In this document: positions 1-6,850 of the stretch, piece after piece
Layout: every line of letters begins with the position of its first letter
How positions within the stretch are numbered: position 1 is the stretch's first letter
Program-made: the position numbers and the translations under genes
Notes under the pieces: model-generated
Databases searched by the model: none
What the model was told of the DNA's origin: nothing
Seen by the model: the letters and a program-made list of their open reading frames with translations, nothing else
From: Opimibacter sp041746735
GTDB lineage: Bacteria > Bacteroidota > Bacteroidia > Chitinophagales > Saprospiraceae
DNA length: 64,000 nt
Direction: 5' to 3'
NCBI GenBank assembly: GCA_041746735.1
Contig: JBGTGP010000032.1
Location: 124,001 to 188,000 of the forward strand

Positions 1-713
1 CTGTCGCCAGTACGAAAATGCAGGGTCTGCTGGGTCCGCTGACACAACTCGAAGCCAAACGTATCGTCAGTACTACTGCTGAGCGTCATGCAGAATATGA
101 GGTGACCGATGAGATGGCAACGCGCCTTGAGGTCTTTCAGGGAAAAAAAAGAATAGCCGATCTTCTGGTTGGTGGATTCCGCTTTGATCAGGTAGCCCGA
201 ACTGCTTCTGGTTATATGCGTAAGTCCGGAAAGCCGGAGGTGTATCTGATCGATGGGTTTGTCACCATCTCGCTCAAAACCCGATTCGATCAATTCCGGG
301 AAAAACACCTGCTCCACATGCAAGCAGAGGACCTCACTTCACTGGAGTGGAATGATCATGCGGGTAGAAAAGAGGTCATCACCAAAGAAGACGGGCTTTG
401 GCATTACGCAGGGATGGAAGCGGTAGATTCCAGTGCCTTTGCCAGCTACCTCAATGGGCTCGTCAAGGCTCAGGGTGCTGGATTTAGTGAGTTGACCAGT
501 ACGAAGGGGTTGATTCCGGTAGAATCAATCACGCTTTACGGACATAACATGACCGAACCTGCTTTGATTCGTGTATTCTATTCTGATGACCCGCTGTCAC
601 CCTGGCTGATCCATTCCAATGGCAACCCGGAGGCGATTTTTACCTCTGACAGCCTGGGGTTGTACCAAAAAATTTTTAAGGATCTCCGTACCTTTTGGCC
701 TGATGGTCAATAA
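1..713 (+). CDS. DUF4340-like protein, 5' truncated by window edge
   Basis: The reading frame is already open at the left edge, so the true start lies outside the window; the first in-frame ATG is at 18. What is visible is about 237 residues with no membrane segment and a mix of short beta-rich stretches. It has the look of the C-terminal part of DUF4340 proteins: conserved ...KEVITKEDGLW..YAGMEAVDSSAFASYLNGL... and a late 'ITLYGHN....IRVFYSDD' strand pattern. DUF4340 proteins in Bacteroidota are usually membrane-anchored envelope proteins of unknown biochemical role. The stop overlaps the start of the next gene (ATG at 703, stop at 711-713), so the two are probably translationally coupled. 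The family call rests on recollection of the pattern and is moderate. Confidence 0.6.
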   Translation, partial: VASTKMQGLLGPLTQLEAKRIVSTTAERHAEYEVTDEMATRLEVFQGKKRIADLLVGGFRFDQVARTASGYMRKSGKPEVYLIDGFVTISLKTRFDQFREKHLLHMQAEDLTSLEWNDHAGRKEVITKEDGLWHYAGMEAVDSSAFASYLNGLVKAQGAGFSELTSTKGLIPVESITLYGHNMTEPALIRVFYSDDPLSPWLIHSNGNPEAIFTSDSLGLYQKIFKDLRTFWPDGQ

Positions 714-2352
714 AGAGATCGCCCGGCAATTCAGCCTGCTAGCCAGCCTTTTGGAGTTGCACGGAGAAAACGCCTTTAAGACAAAAGCTTACTCCAACGC
801 ATACCTCATCTTGCGTAAATGGGATATTCCTCTAAGTACCATGTCCCCTTCTGAAATCGGTGCGATACCAGGCATAGGTTCTTCTGTCATCAGTAAGATC
901 AATGAACTACTCAGCACGGGTCAGATGGATGCTTTAGAAAAGCTAAAGGCAAAAACACCTGAAGGGATACAGCAGCTCCTCTCTATTAAGGGTTTGGGTC
1001 CTAAGAAAATACGTACAATATGTGATGCCTTGCAGATCGAGTCTGCCGCCGAATTATTATATGCCTGCAATGAAAACAGGTTGGTCAAACTTCCCGGCTT
1101 CGGATACAAAACGCAGGAAGATCTGAGTCAAAAGATCCGGTATTATCTGGAGTCAGAGCATAAATACCTATTCGCCAATATCGAAGAAGATTTAGCTGAA
1201 GCAATTCGCTCACTTCGTGAGGCCTTCCCTTTACACCGGTTTGAATGGGCTGGTTCATTTGCTACATTTAGCCCAGTGGTGGAACGGATCGAGTGTGTGG
1301 TCTCACCTTTGATAGATGCGGATCAATTTTCGTTGATCAGCCAAATCAAATTGGAACGTGTTTCTGAGTCCGGCAGCATCGAATTATTATGGGACGAGCG
1401 GTTGCGGATTTCGGTTTATGCTGTTCCGGCATCTGCGTTTATGAACACATGGATTCAGCATACCTGGGACAAAGGATTGTATGAAAAAACAGATGCCCAG
1501 CAGCAGGCTTCTGTGTTCGGGCATCCTTCAGAAATACTGGCCCATACCCACTTTAAGGGATTACCAGCGGAATTGTGGGACAAACCGGGTATAGAGATGG
1601 CCTCGCCGTCCTATTGGGAAGATCTGATCAACGTAGAGGATATCGAGGGCATCTTGCACAATCATAGTGACTGGAGTGACGGCATCCATACCTTGGAGGA
1701 AATGGCAGTATTTGTTCAGGCGCAGGGCTTTAAGTATTTCGCAATCTGTGATCACAGCCGCAGTGCATTTTATGCCAATGGTCTTTCGGCGGAAAAGGTC
1801 GTGGAGCAGATGAATGAGATCGATAGATTGAATCAGCGGATGGCGCCTTTCCGGATTTTCAAAGGGATCGAATCCGATATTTTGGGGGATGGGTCGCTGG
1901 ATTACGAGCCGGAAATCCTGGCATTGTTTGACCTGATCGTGGCCTCAATCCACAGCAATCTGCGTATGGATGAAAGTAGAGCTATGTCGCGGCTTATAAA
2001 AGCTATCGAAAACCCCTATACCCGCATATTGGGGCATCCGACAGGAAGACTGTTATTGTCCCGTCAGGGATATCCCATCGATCATCGCAAAGTCATCGAT
2101 GCCTGTGCTGCCAATGGTGTTGCCATCGAACTCAATGCTAATCCTTTGCGCCTTGATATCGACTATACCTGGATGGACTATTGTATGGAAAAAGAAGTAT
2201 GGGTTTCTATCAATCCGGATGCACACAGTCGCGGCCAAGTGGAGTATGTGCGATATGGTGTACTGGCTGCAAGAAAAGGTGGGCTGAGGAAGGCAAGTTG
2301 TCTAAATGCTTTACCGCCAGACCGGTTTGAACAATGGCTGAAACGAAAATGA
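703..2352 (+). CDS. PolX-like helix-hairpin-helix/PHP protein with degenerate polymerase core
   Basis: 549 residues. The ATG at 703 is chosen because MVNKEIARQF matches the usual PolX N-terminus; a longer frame from 619 runs inside the upstream gene. Order: Pol-beta-like N-terminal helical region (1-70), two helix-hairpin-helix motifs (IPGIGSS, IKGLGPKK), a nucleotidyltransferase-like middle (about 170-300), and a C-terminal PHP phosphoesterase (about 305-549). The PHP metal ligands look intact: HNHSDWSDG, CDHS, KGIESD, SIHS, GHPTG, NPDAHS. The polymerase site does not: after GSF the expected D-x-D is replaced by R-I-E, and the third acidic position is also missing. It is probably a DNA-repair-linked nuclease rather than a polymerase. 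No symbol is given because polymerase activity is doubtful. Confidence 0.85.
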   Translation: MVNKEIARQFSLLASLLELHGENAFKTKAYSNAYLILRKWDIPLSTMSPSEIGAIPGIGSSVISKINELLSTGQMDALEKLKAKTPEGIQQLLSIKGLGPKKIRTICDALQIESAAELLYACNENRLVKLPGFGYKTQEDLSQKIRYYLESEHKYLFANIEEDLAEAIRSLREAFPLHRFEWAGSFATFSPVVERIECVVSPLIDADQFSLISQIKLERVSESGSIELLWDERLRISVYAVPASAFMNTWIQHTWDKGLYEKTDAQQQASVFGHPSEILAHTHFKGLPAELWDKPGIEMASPSYWEDLINVEDIEGILHNHSDWSDGIHTLEEMAVFVQAQGFKYFAICDHSRSAFYANGLSAEKVVEQMNEIDRLNQRMAPFRIFKGIESDILGDGSLDYEPEILALFDLIVASIHSNLRMDESRAMSRLIKAIENPYTRILGHPTGRLLLSRQGYPIDHRKVIDACAANGVAIELNANPLRLDIDYTWMDYCMEKEVWVSINPDAHSRGQVEYVRYGVLAARKGGLRKASCLNALPPDRFEQWLKRK

Positions 2353-2365
2353 GCAGGCTCCCGGC

Positions 2366-2542
2366 CTACATCATATCCAGAGCCTTTACAAAATAGGTGA
2401 GCAGGAAAGGAAGGGTGAGCCAAAACCATTCGGGTGCCAGGATGATCAAGGCTATACAAGCCACCAGCGATACCAGCGTGATCAGCCAGTATAGACCTTT
2501 GTTGGCATTTTGTTCTTCTTCGTTACGGATCTGCGTTTCCAT
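2366..2542 (-). CDS. small two-helix membrane protein (58 aa)
   Basis: A short minus-strand frame, start ATG at 2542 and TAG at 2366-2368. The product begins METQIRNEEEQN, a charged cytoplasmic-type head. Two hydrophobic segments follow, about residues 18-36 and 38-52, separated by a short PEW turn, and the tail is FVKALDMM. The composition (charged head, clean helix, Pro-turn, second helix) is hard to get by chance and argues for a real gene in a stretch otherwise without one. No Shine-Dalgarno is present, which is normal here. It lies tail to tail with the PolX-like gene (13 bases apart). I do not recognise the family; membrane location is inferred from hydrophobicity only. Confidence 0.55.
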   Translation of the reverse strand: METQIRNEEEQNANKGLYWLITLVSLVACIALIILAPEWFWLTLPFLLTYFVKALDMM

Positions 2543-2597
2543 GGCTTTAATTTAATGCGGCAAACATAACATTTCTTTGTCATACGGGCAAAATCGA

Positions 2598-2637
2598 AAA
2601 GGAAAAGGCGGCCCAACGGCCGCCTTTTCCTTTATTT
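2598..2637 (-). terminator. strong GC-rich hairpin terminator
   Basis: Perfect inverted repeat: AAAGGAAAAGGCGGCC, loop CAAC, GGCCGCCTTTTCCTTT. The right arm overlaps the stop codon of the minus-strand gene that ends at 2632. On the minus strand the stem is followed by a short T-containing stretch; on the plus strand it is followed by TATTTTTC. It should stop transcription of the charged helical-protein gene and could work in both directions. Confidence 0.75.
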
Positions 2638-3471
2638 TTCTTTGTCCGGATTCTCATCTTCCAGGATCGCGTCATCGGCAAAATCATCCTTGGGCAGGGG
2701 CGGCAGGGGAATTTCTCCTTCACCCGTAAATGGCGAACCGTCTGGTTGCGTCACAATGGGTTTGCCCATGGAGTAATCTCCTTCACCATAGCGGGCAGCT
2801 CGTTCAAAAAAATCATCCTTTCCTTTAAGGGTGGAACCGTGTTCATCCAGTTTCTCTTTGACAGTCTTGTCGGCCCAACCATCGCGGTTGGCATCAATTT
2901 TATCACGCTCCGCTTCGATGGTTTTGTCCAGTTCTTTTGCTTTTTCCAGCATCGAATCGACGGTCTCCTCGATCTTTTCTCCGGCCTTGCCAGCCACAGT
3001 TTTAGCTTTATTCCAAAGGTCTTCGCTGACGTCTTCCGCCTTTTCCCAGGCTTTGTCAGAGACCTTGACAGCTTTGTCCAGGATTTCACGGCCCTCTTCC
3101 TTGACCTTGTCAAACGTTTTGCCAGCCGCATCACCGACCTTGGCAGCCGCTTCGCCTAATTTTTCTCCGGCTTTGAAGGCTGCAGAGTCTTCTGTTGGAG
3201 GGGGAGGAGGAGTCGTTTGTGCCCAATCATCCTTTTTGTCCCACATATCGCTGACCTTTTCTTTGGCTTCACGGAAACCTTCTTTCGTTGAGGTTACAAT
3301 TTTCTCTCCCAGATCTTCAGCAAAATCCTTGCTTTTCTTCCAGGTATCGGCTGCTGCGTCCGTGAGATCCTCACCCAGCTCTTTGCCTTTGTCTGCTGCT
3401 TTTTCGGCAGTGGATTTCGCTACTGCTTTTTTTACCCACAACAGTCGCTTGACTTCATCGAATATTCCCAT
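2632..3471 (-). CDS. charged amphipathic-helix protein (LEA/apolipoprotein-like)
   Basis: 279 residues starting MGIFDEVKRLLW. Residues 15 to about 215 are dominated by repeating 11-residue-type amphipathic helical segments rich in K, E, D and A (for example KAADKGKELGEDL, AWEKAEDVSEDLW). These resemble group-3 LEA proteins, apolipoprotein A-like helices or YtxH-type stress proteins. There is no signal peptide, membrane helix or catalytic motif. The C-terminal 60 residues are acidic and proline-rich (LPPLPKDDFADDA). Such proteins are often linked to desiccation, osmotic or membrane stress, but function here is inference from composition. A 7/8 match to the -7 box (TACCTTCG) lies at 3492-3499, and a strong terminator sits at the stop. 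Confidence 0.7.
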   Translation of the reverse strand: MGIFDEVKRLLWVKKAVAKSTAEKAADKGKELGEDLTDAAADTWKKSKDFAEDLGEKIVTSTKEGFREAKEKVSDMWDKKDDWAQTTPPPPPTEDSAAFKAGEKLGEAAAKVGDAAGKTFDKVKEEGREILDKAVKVSDKAWEKAEDVSEDLWNKAKTVAGKAGEKIEETVDSMLEKAKELDKTIEAERDKIDANRDGWADKTVKEKLDEHGSTLKGKDDFFERAARYGEGDYSMGKPIVTQPDGSPFTGEGEIPLPPLPKDDFADDAILEDENPDKEK

Positions 3472-3629
3472 GATTCTAAGGTATATAGGTTCGAAGGTAC
3501 TACCTTTTACCTAAGTTTGGTTAACGATATTCCGAAAGGTTGGGTTCAACCTTAACATAAAAGGTTAAATATATTTTAAATGGAGGGTAGGGGATGATAG
3601 CATTCCGTGTTACTCTGTTTTTATACCAT

Positions 3630-3637
3630 TACCTTTG
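3630..3637 (+). promoter_or_regulatory. -7 promoter box TACCTTTG
   Basis: Exact match to the Bacteroidota -7 consensus TAnnTTTG, 12 bases before the ATG at 3650. The transcript would have almost no 5' leader. No convincing -33 TTG was seen. Confidence 0.5.
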
Positions 3638-3649
3638 CCCAATTATTGA

Positions 3650-4225
3650 ATGATGTCGAATATGGTTCGTGCTTTTTTAGTTGCTTCCCTTTTGCCGCTT
3701 GCCGGTCTGCTCACACCAGCCATAGGCCAGATACAGTGGCTCTCTTGGGAGGAAGCTCAGTCGCGGCATCAAAAGGAGCCCCGCAAGATCCTGGTAGATG
3801 TTTATACTCAATGGTGCGGTTGGTGTAAGAAAATGGACAAAGGCACTTTCGAGCAAGTCGATATCACGAATTACATCAATACCCATTACTACGCAGTAAA
3901 GTTTGACGCAGAGACGAAATCTGATATCCAGTTTAACAATCGTGTCTACAAATACATCCGTGCCGGGCATAGCGGTTATCATGAACTGGCAGCTGAAATC
4001 ACCTTTGGCAAGCTTTCCTACCCAACGATTGTCTTCCTCGATGAAGAGCTCAATGTGATCCAACCTATCCCGGGCTATAAGGATGCACCTGCATTGGATA
4101 AGATCATGAAGTACTTCGCCGAAGACTACTACAAGACCACCCCGTGGAAAAAATATGAGTTGATGCATTGCACACCGCCGCCCCCCAAAGCTCCTGGTAC
4201 ACCTCAAAAGTCCGACAGGGACTAG
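3650..4225 (+). CDS. secreted thioredoxin-fold protein
   Basis: 191 residues. An N-terminal signal peptide (hydrophobic FLVASLLPLAGLL, cleavage near AIG-Q at residue 26) sends it to the periplasm. The thioredoxin fold follows, with the redox motif WCGWCK at residues 55-60 and the cis-proline loop SYPT about 70 residues later. The family is the Bacteroidota DUF255/thioredoxin_7-like group, used in disulfide reduction or isomerisation and cytochrome maturation. The C-terminus is a proline-rich tail (PPPPKAPGTPQK). Start: ATG at 3650, directly after a TACCTTTG box; M5 at 3662 is also possible. The next gene, ribD, is convergent. Confidence 0.85.
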   Translation: MMSNMVRAFLVASLLPLAGLLTPAIGQIQWLSWEEAQSRHQKEPRKILVDVYTQWCGWCKKMDKGTFEQVDITNYINTHYYAVKFDAETKSDIQFNNRVYKYIRAGHSGYHELAAEITFGKLSYPTIVFLDEELNVIQPIPGYKDAPALDKIMKYFAEDYYKTTPWKKYELMHCTPPPPKAPGTPQKSDRD

Positions 4226-4260
4226 ACGCTTACTGCCTCTACTTTGTATTGCAAGTGTTG

Positions 4261-5316
4261 TTATTCTCGCAATATCCCCACGATCTGGTCAGTGCCGGAT
4301 TCCACTTTGTGTAACAACCTCCCGGTTATGCGTGGTGCTGCAATACCATGATCGAGCGGATGCCCGGTTTGGATGACCCAGGCTTCATCCCATACCTTTT
4401 CGCGGATGAACAGGTTGTGCATATAAGAGCCGCCTTCCACAAGTAGTGAGCCAATGGATGCAACATGCAGTGTTTTCAGCATTTGCGCTGCATGTGAGCT
4501 ATCTTCATACAACACAGATTGTTGGATGTAAGGCCTATCCAGGTCGGCATTCCATTTTCTGGCGAAATAATATACCCTGCAACCATCATCCTTGAACACA
4601 GCATAATGGACTTTCAGTCTGCCCGAGGGATCATATACCACCCTTTGCGGGGAGCGGCCGGGAGCTTCCCGAGCCGTCAATGCAGGATTATCTGATTCGA
4701 CCGTTCTGGCGCCCACCAGTATCGCATCCGACTCCGCGCGTTGACGGTGTGTCCACGTGCTGGTAGGAGGTGCACTCAGCCATATCTGTGAACCCTCCAC
4801 GCCTGTGTAGCCATGGATAGATTGTGCCCATTTAAGTATAACATGGGGTCGGTGTCTGAGGATAACCGTGGTAAACGCACGAATCAGATCACGGCCCTCA
4901 TCCTCCAGAATGCCTTCAAGTACATGGACACCGGATTCCCTGAGTATGTTTATGCTTTTTCCGGTGACGTTTGGATTAGGGTCCTGAATGCTGATCCGGA
5001 CATCCCGGATACCTGCCTGAAGGATCAGGCTGGTACAGGGTGGTGTTTTGCCATGCGTGCAGCAAGGTTCAAGGGATACATAGAGTGTAGCAGATGGAAT
5101 CAAGTGGCGAAGAACATCCGGAACACTGCGGATAGCCTCTACCTCAGCATGGGGACCGCCGAAGCGGGTATGGTATCCTTCACCGAGGATGTGGTTGTCA
5201 TGCACCAGCACGGCACCCACCGGTGGGTTGGGAGAGACACACCCCAGGCCGCGCGATGCCAGGTCAAAGCAACGACGCATCCAGGTGGTATCAGGTGTAA
5301 GACCAGTGATGGGCAT
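4261..5316 (-). CDS. ribD: bifunctional riboflavin biosynthesis deaminase/reductase RibD
   Basis: 351 residues. It catalyses the second and third steps of riboflavin synthesis: deamination of the pyrimidine intermediate, then NADPH-dependent reduction of the ribosyl chain. The N-terminal cytidine-deaminase-like domain has the zinc site H57-A-E59 and PCCTHGKTPPC (Cys 85/86 and 94). The C-terminal reductase domain (about 150-351) is of the dihydrofolate-reductase type (ILKWAQSIHGYTG, DAILVGARTVESDNPALTAR, LLVEGGSYMHNLFI). I chose the ATG at 5316 (MPITGL) over the one at 5334, because an AATCTTTG box resembling the -7 element lies in between. The gene stands alone here, with no other rib gene in the window. 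Confidence 0.93.
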   Translation of the reverse strand: MPITGLTPDTTWMRRCFDLASRGLGCVSPNPPVGAVLVHDNHILGEGYHTRFGGPHAEVEAIRSVPDVLRHLIPSATLYVSLEPCCTHGKTPPCTSLILQAGIRDVRISIQDPNPNVTGKSINILRESGVHVLEGILEDEGRDLIRAFTTVILRHRPHVILKWAQSIHGYTGVEGSQIWLSAPPTSTWTHRQRAESDAILVGARTVESDNPALTAREAPGRSPQRVVYDPSGRLKVHYAVFKDDGCRVYYFARKWNADLDRPYIQQSVLYEDSSHAAQMLKTLHVASIGSLLVEGGSYMHNLFIREKVWDEAWVIQTGHPLDHGIAAPRITGRLLHKVESGTDQIVGILRE

Positions 5317-5476
5317 GGTGCAAAGATTTAACAATTCCGGGCTGATGGCAAATCAGGGGATTAATTTTATCGATAGGCCAGAGAAATGGGGATAAACGGT
5401 GGACAGTGGATAAAAATTTTTAATTTTCACCATCCCTTGAAACAAAGAGGGCAAGAGACAAAAACGAAACGGGACC

Positions 5477-6139
5477 ATGGTGGCCAAACAGGAGCAAAGC
5501 GGAGCATTCCGGAAGTATGTAGTTGAATTTTTAGGGACCTTTTTTCTGGTCATGACGATCTGTATGACCGTGGGAGGGGAGACAGGTATGTATGCGCCCA
5601 TGGCCGCCGGCCTGATGCTGGTAGCACTGATGTACAGCGGACAGATCGTTTCAGGCGGGCATTACAATCCGGCTATTAGTTTAGCAGCCTACCTTCGGGG
5701 TAAGCTGGATGCCGGTGATCTACTACCTTATATCGTAGCCCAATGTCTGGGCGGTACCCTCGCCTCCATGCTGGCCGGCTTCCTGCTGACCTCGATCGCA
5801 GCCCCCGAAGTCATCACCCGGGAATTGGAGATTTTCCCATCCCTCATTGCCGAACTCTTAGGCACCTTGTTATTTGTATACGTTTTTCTCAACCTGACTG
5901 CTGTTCGAAAAAATGCAGGGAACATCTTCTATGGACTTGCTATTGGTTTCACCTACATGGCCTGTATTTATACGTTTGGAATGGTCAGTGTTGGAGCATT
6001 CAATCCTGCAGTGGCCCTGAGTATTACAATGGCAGGACTGACACCCTGGTCGACCATCTGGATTTTCGCAGTAGCAAATTTTGCCGGCGGTGCTCTGGCC
6101 GTTTTTTTATCCCAGTATGTGAATGGACCAGAAGCATAG
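5477..6139 (+). CDS. MIP-family channel (aquaporin-like)
   Basis: 220 residues with six membrane helices and two half-helices carrying the family's NPA boxes: GGHYNPAISLA (N64-P65-A66) and GAFNPAVALS (N176-P177-A178). The N-terminal half has VEFLGTFFLV and the C-terminal half has IAELLGTLLFVYVFL, the usual internal duplication. In most aquaporins and glycerol facilitators the second NPA is followed by Arg, which forms the selectivity filter; here it is Val. So water or glycerol selectivity should not be assumed. The start ATG at 5477 is the first plausible one. The stop is followed at once by satellite and REP-like DNA. Confidence 0.88.
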   Translation: MVAKQEQSGAFRKYVVEFLGTFFLVMTICMTVGGETGMYAPMAAGLMLVALMYSGQIVSGGHYNPAISLAAYLRGKLDAGDLLPYIVAQCLGGTLASMLAGFLLTSIAAPEVITRELEIFPSLIAELLGTLLFVYVFLNLTAVRKNAGNIFYGLAIGFTYMACIYTFGMVSVGAFNPAVALSITMAGLTPWSTIWIFAVANFAGGALAVFLSQYVNGPEA

Positions 6140-6152
6140 GGGGGTGAGTGGT

Positions 6153-6205
6153 GTGCTTCGACCCGCTTGACACATCCCCGTGCTACAGCTCAGCAACCGT
6201 GGTGA
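6153..6205 (+). repeat. REP-like element, copy 1
   Basis: About 53 bases starting GTGCTTCGACCCGCTTGACA and ending CAGCAACCGTGGTGA. The same sequence, nearly identical, occurs at 15629, 29130, 29188 and 29246; a diverged copy is at 60315. It lies 13 bases after the aquaporin stop and is flanked on both sides by GTGAG-type satellite bases. Confidence 0.85.
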
Positions 6206-6339
6206 GAGGTGAGTAGTGAGAGGTTATGAGTTTAGTGATAAGGAGTTTAGTGTATAGTGTTGATTGTGCTTTGATGATGAAGTAGCCGGCAGATTTGAGC
6301 TAATGGATACTGTTGGTGGACCCGGAACTAGATATTGGG

Positions 6340-6424
6340 CGACCCTTCAGGGTCGGAGGTGGGGTGTGTGCCTCGGACCCCGGGTTGCGACCCGGGGTTA
6401 TAGATGGGAAAGCCCTTCAGGCTT
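6340..6424. repeat. three consecutive hairpins, REP/RAYT-like
   Basis: Three stem-loops in 85 bases: CGACCC-TTCA-GGGTCG (6340-6355), CCCCGGGT-TGCG-ACCCGGGG (6378-6397) and AAGCC-CTTCA-GGCTT (6410-6424). All stems are perfect. This is the appearance of a REP-type non-autonomous element moved by Y1/RAYT transposases, but no transposase is in the window. A degenerate relative may lie at 28285-28395 (GGTCGGGTCGCGACC, ACCCTCAGGCTTATG). Confidence 0.55.
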
Positions 6425-6471
6425 AGGTGGGATCATGCTTTTTTTCTTAGATCGTTCAGTAACTTTCGATA

Positions 6472-6602
6472 GCTCTCGTTTTAGTCGCCGTAGCTTTAGC
6501 GAAGGAGACATACTCTCGATAACTCCCGATGACTCTCGTTTTAGTCGCCGCAGCCTTGGCGAAGGAGATTCCGTGGTCGTCGTTGCTTTAGCAAAGGTGA
6601 CA
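6472..6602. repeat. 60-base-spaced imperfect direct repeat
   Basis: Two ~39-base copies (6472-6510 and 6532-6570) share CTCTCGTTTTAGTCGCCG followed by AGCYTTRGCGAAGGAGA. A third, shorter and diverged copy (GTTGCTTTAGCAAAGGTGACA) follows at about 6580-6602. Short frames over it encode repetitive Arg/Ser/Leu peptides and are not treated as genes. Confidence 0.7.
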
Positions 6603-6666
6603 GACTTTCGATAACTTTCGATGTCTCCCGATGACACCCGCCGTGGTCACCATTGCTTTCGAAGTT

Positions 6667-6705
6667 CTAACCTCCTAACCTCCTAAGCTCCTAAGCTCCT
6701 AAGCA
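6667..6705. repeat. 8-base satellite CTCCTAAC/CTCCTAAG
   Basis: About five tandem copies of CTCCTAAS. It belongs to the same satellite class as the arrays at 12747, 28411, 29307 and 60921. Confidence 0.75.
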
Positions 6706-6764
6706 TTTCAGTAAGCTCCCTGGTCTGGGATATTAACTGTCGTTCACACTGCAATTCTCTTTAC

Positions 6765-6845
6765 CGTTTACCCTTCACCTTTTACCCCACTTGCGCGCAC
6801 TACGCGCAAGAAATACTTTACCGTTTACCCTTCACCATTTACCCT
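6765..6845. repeat. palindrome with TTTACCCTTCACC flanks, copy 1
   Basis: The palindrome CTTGCGCG-CACTA-CGCGCAAG (about 6789-6810) is flanked by CCGTTTACCCTTCACC on both sides. A second copy in inverted orientation lies at about 28195-28250. It abuts the 3' end of the exonuclease-GIY-YIG gene. Confidence 0.65.
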
Positions 6846-6850
6846 TCCCT

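Larger units (their letters stand above)
6140..6850. other. 711-base gene-free gap packed with repeats
   Basis: No believable gene. Short open frames here have low-complexity repetitive products. From left to right it holds a GTGAGT-type satellite stub, a REP-like element (6153-6205), GTTTAGTG-type short repeats (about 6230-6262), a three-hairpin element (6340-6424), a 60-base-spaced imperfect repeat (6472-6602), an 8-base satellite (6667-6705) and a palindrome with TTTACCCTTCACC-type flanks (6765-6845). Confidence 0.8.

Noticed and set aside
2746..3514. Long plus-strand frames opposite the charged helical-protein gene
   Set aside because: Antisense shadows of a Lys/Glu-rich gene, which tend to be open and Ser/Phe-rich; no promoter or motif.
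4813..5331. 172-codon frame opposite ribD
   Set aside because: ribD on the minus strand has full motif support.
6264..6637. 116-codon plus and 79-codon minus frames with SRFSRRS/LRRLKRE repeats
   Set aside because: They run over hairpins and imperfect repeats, with no consistent start or known product.
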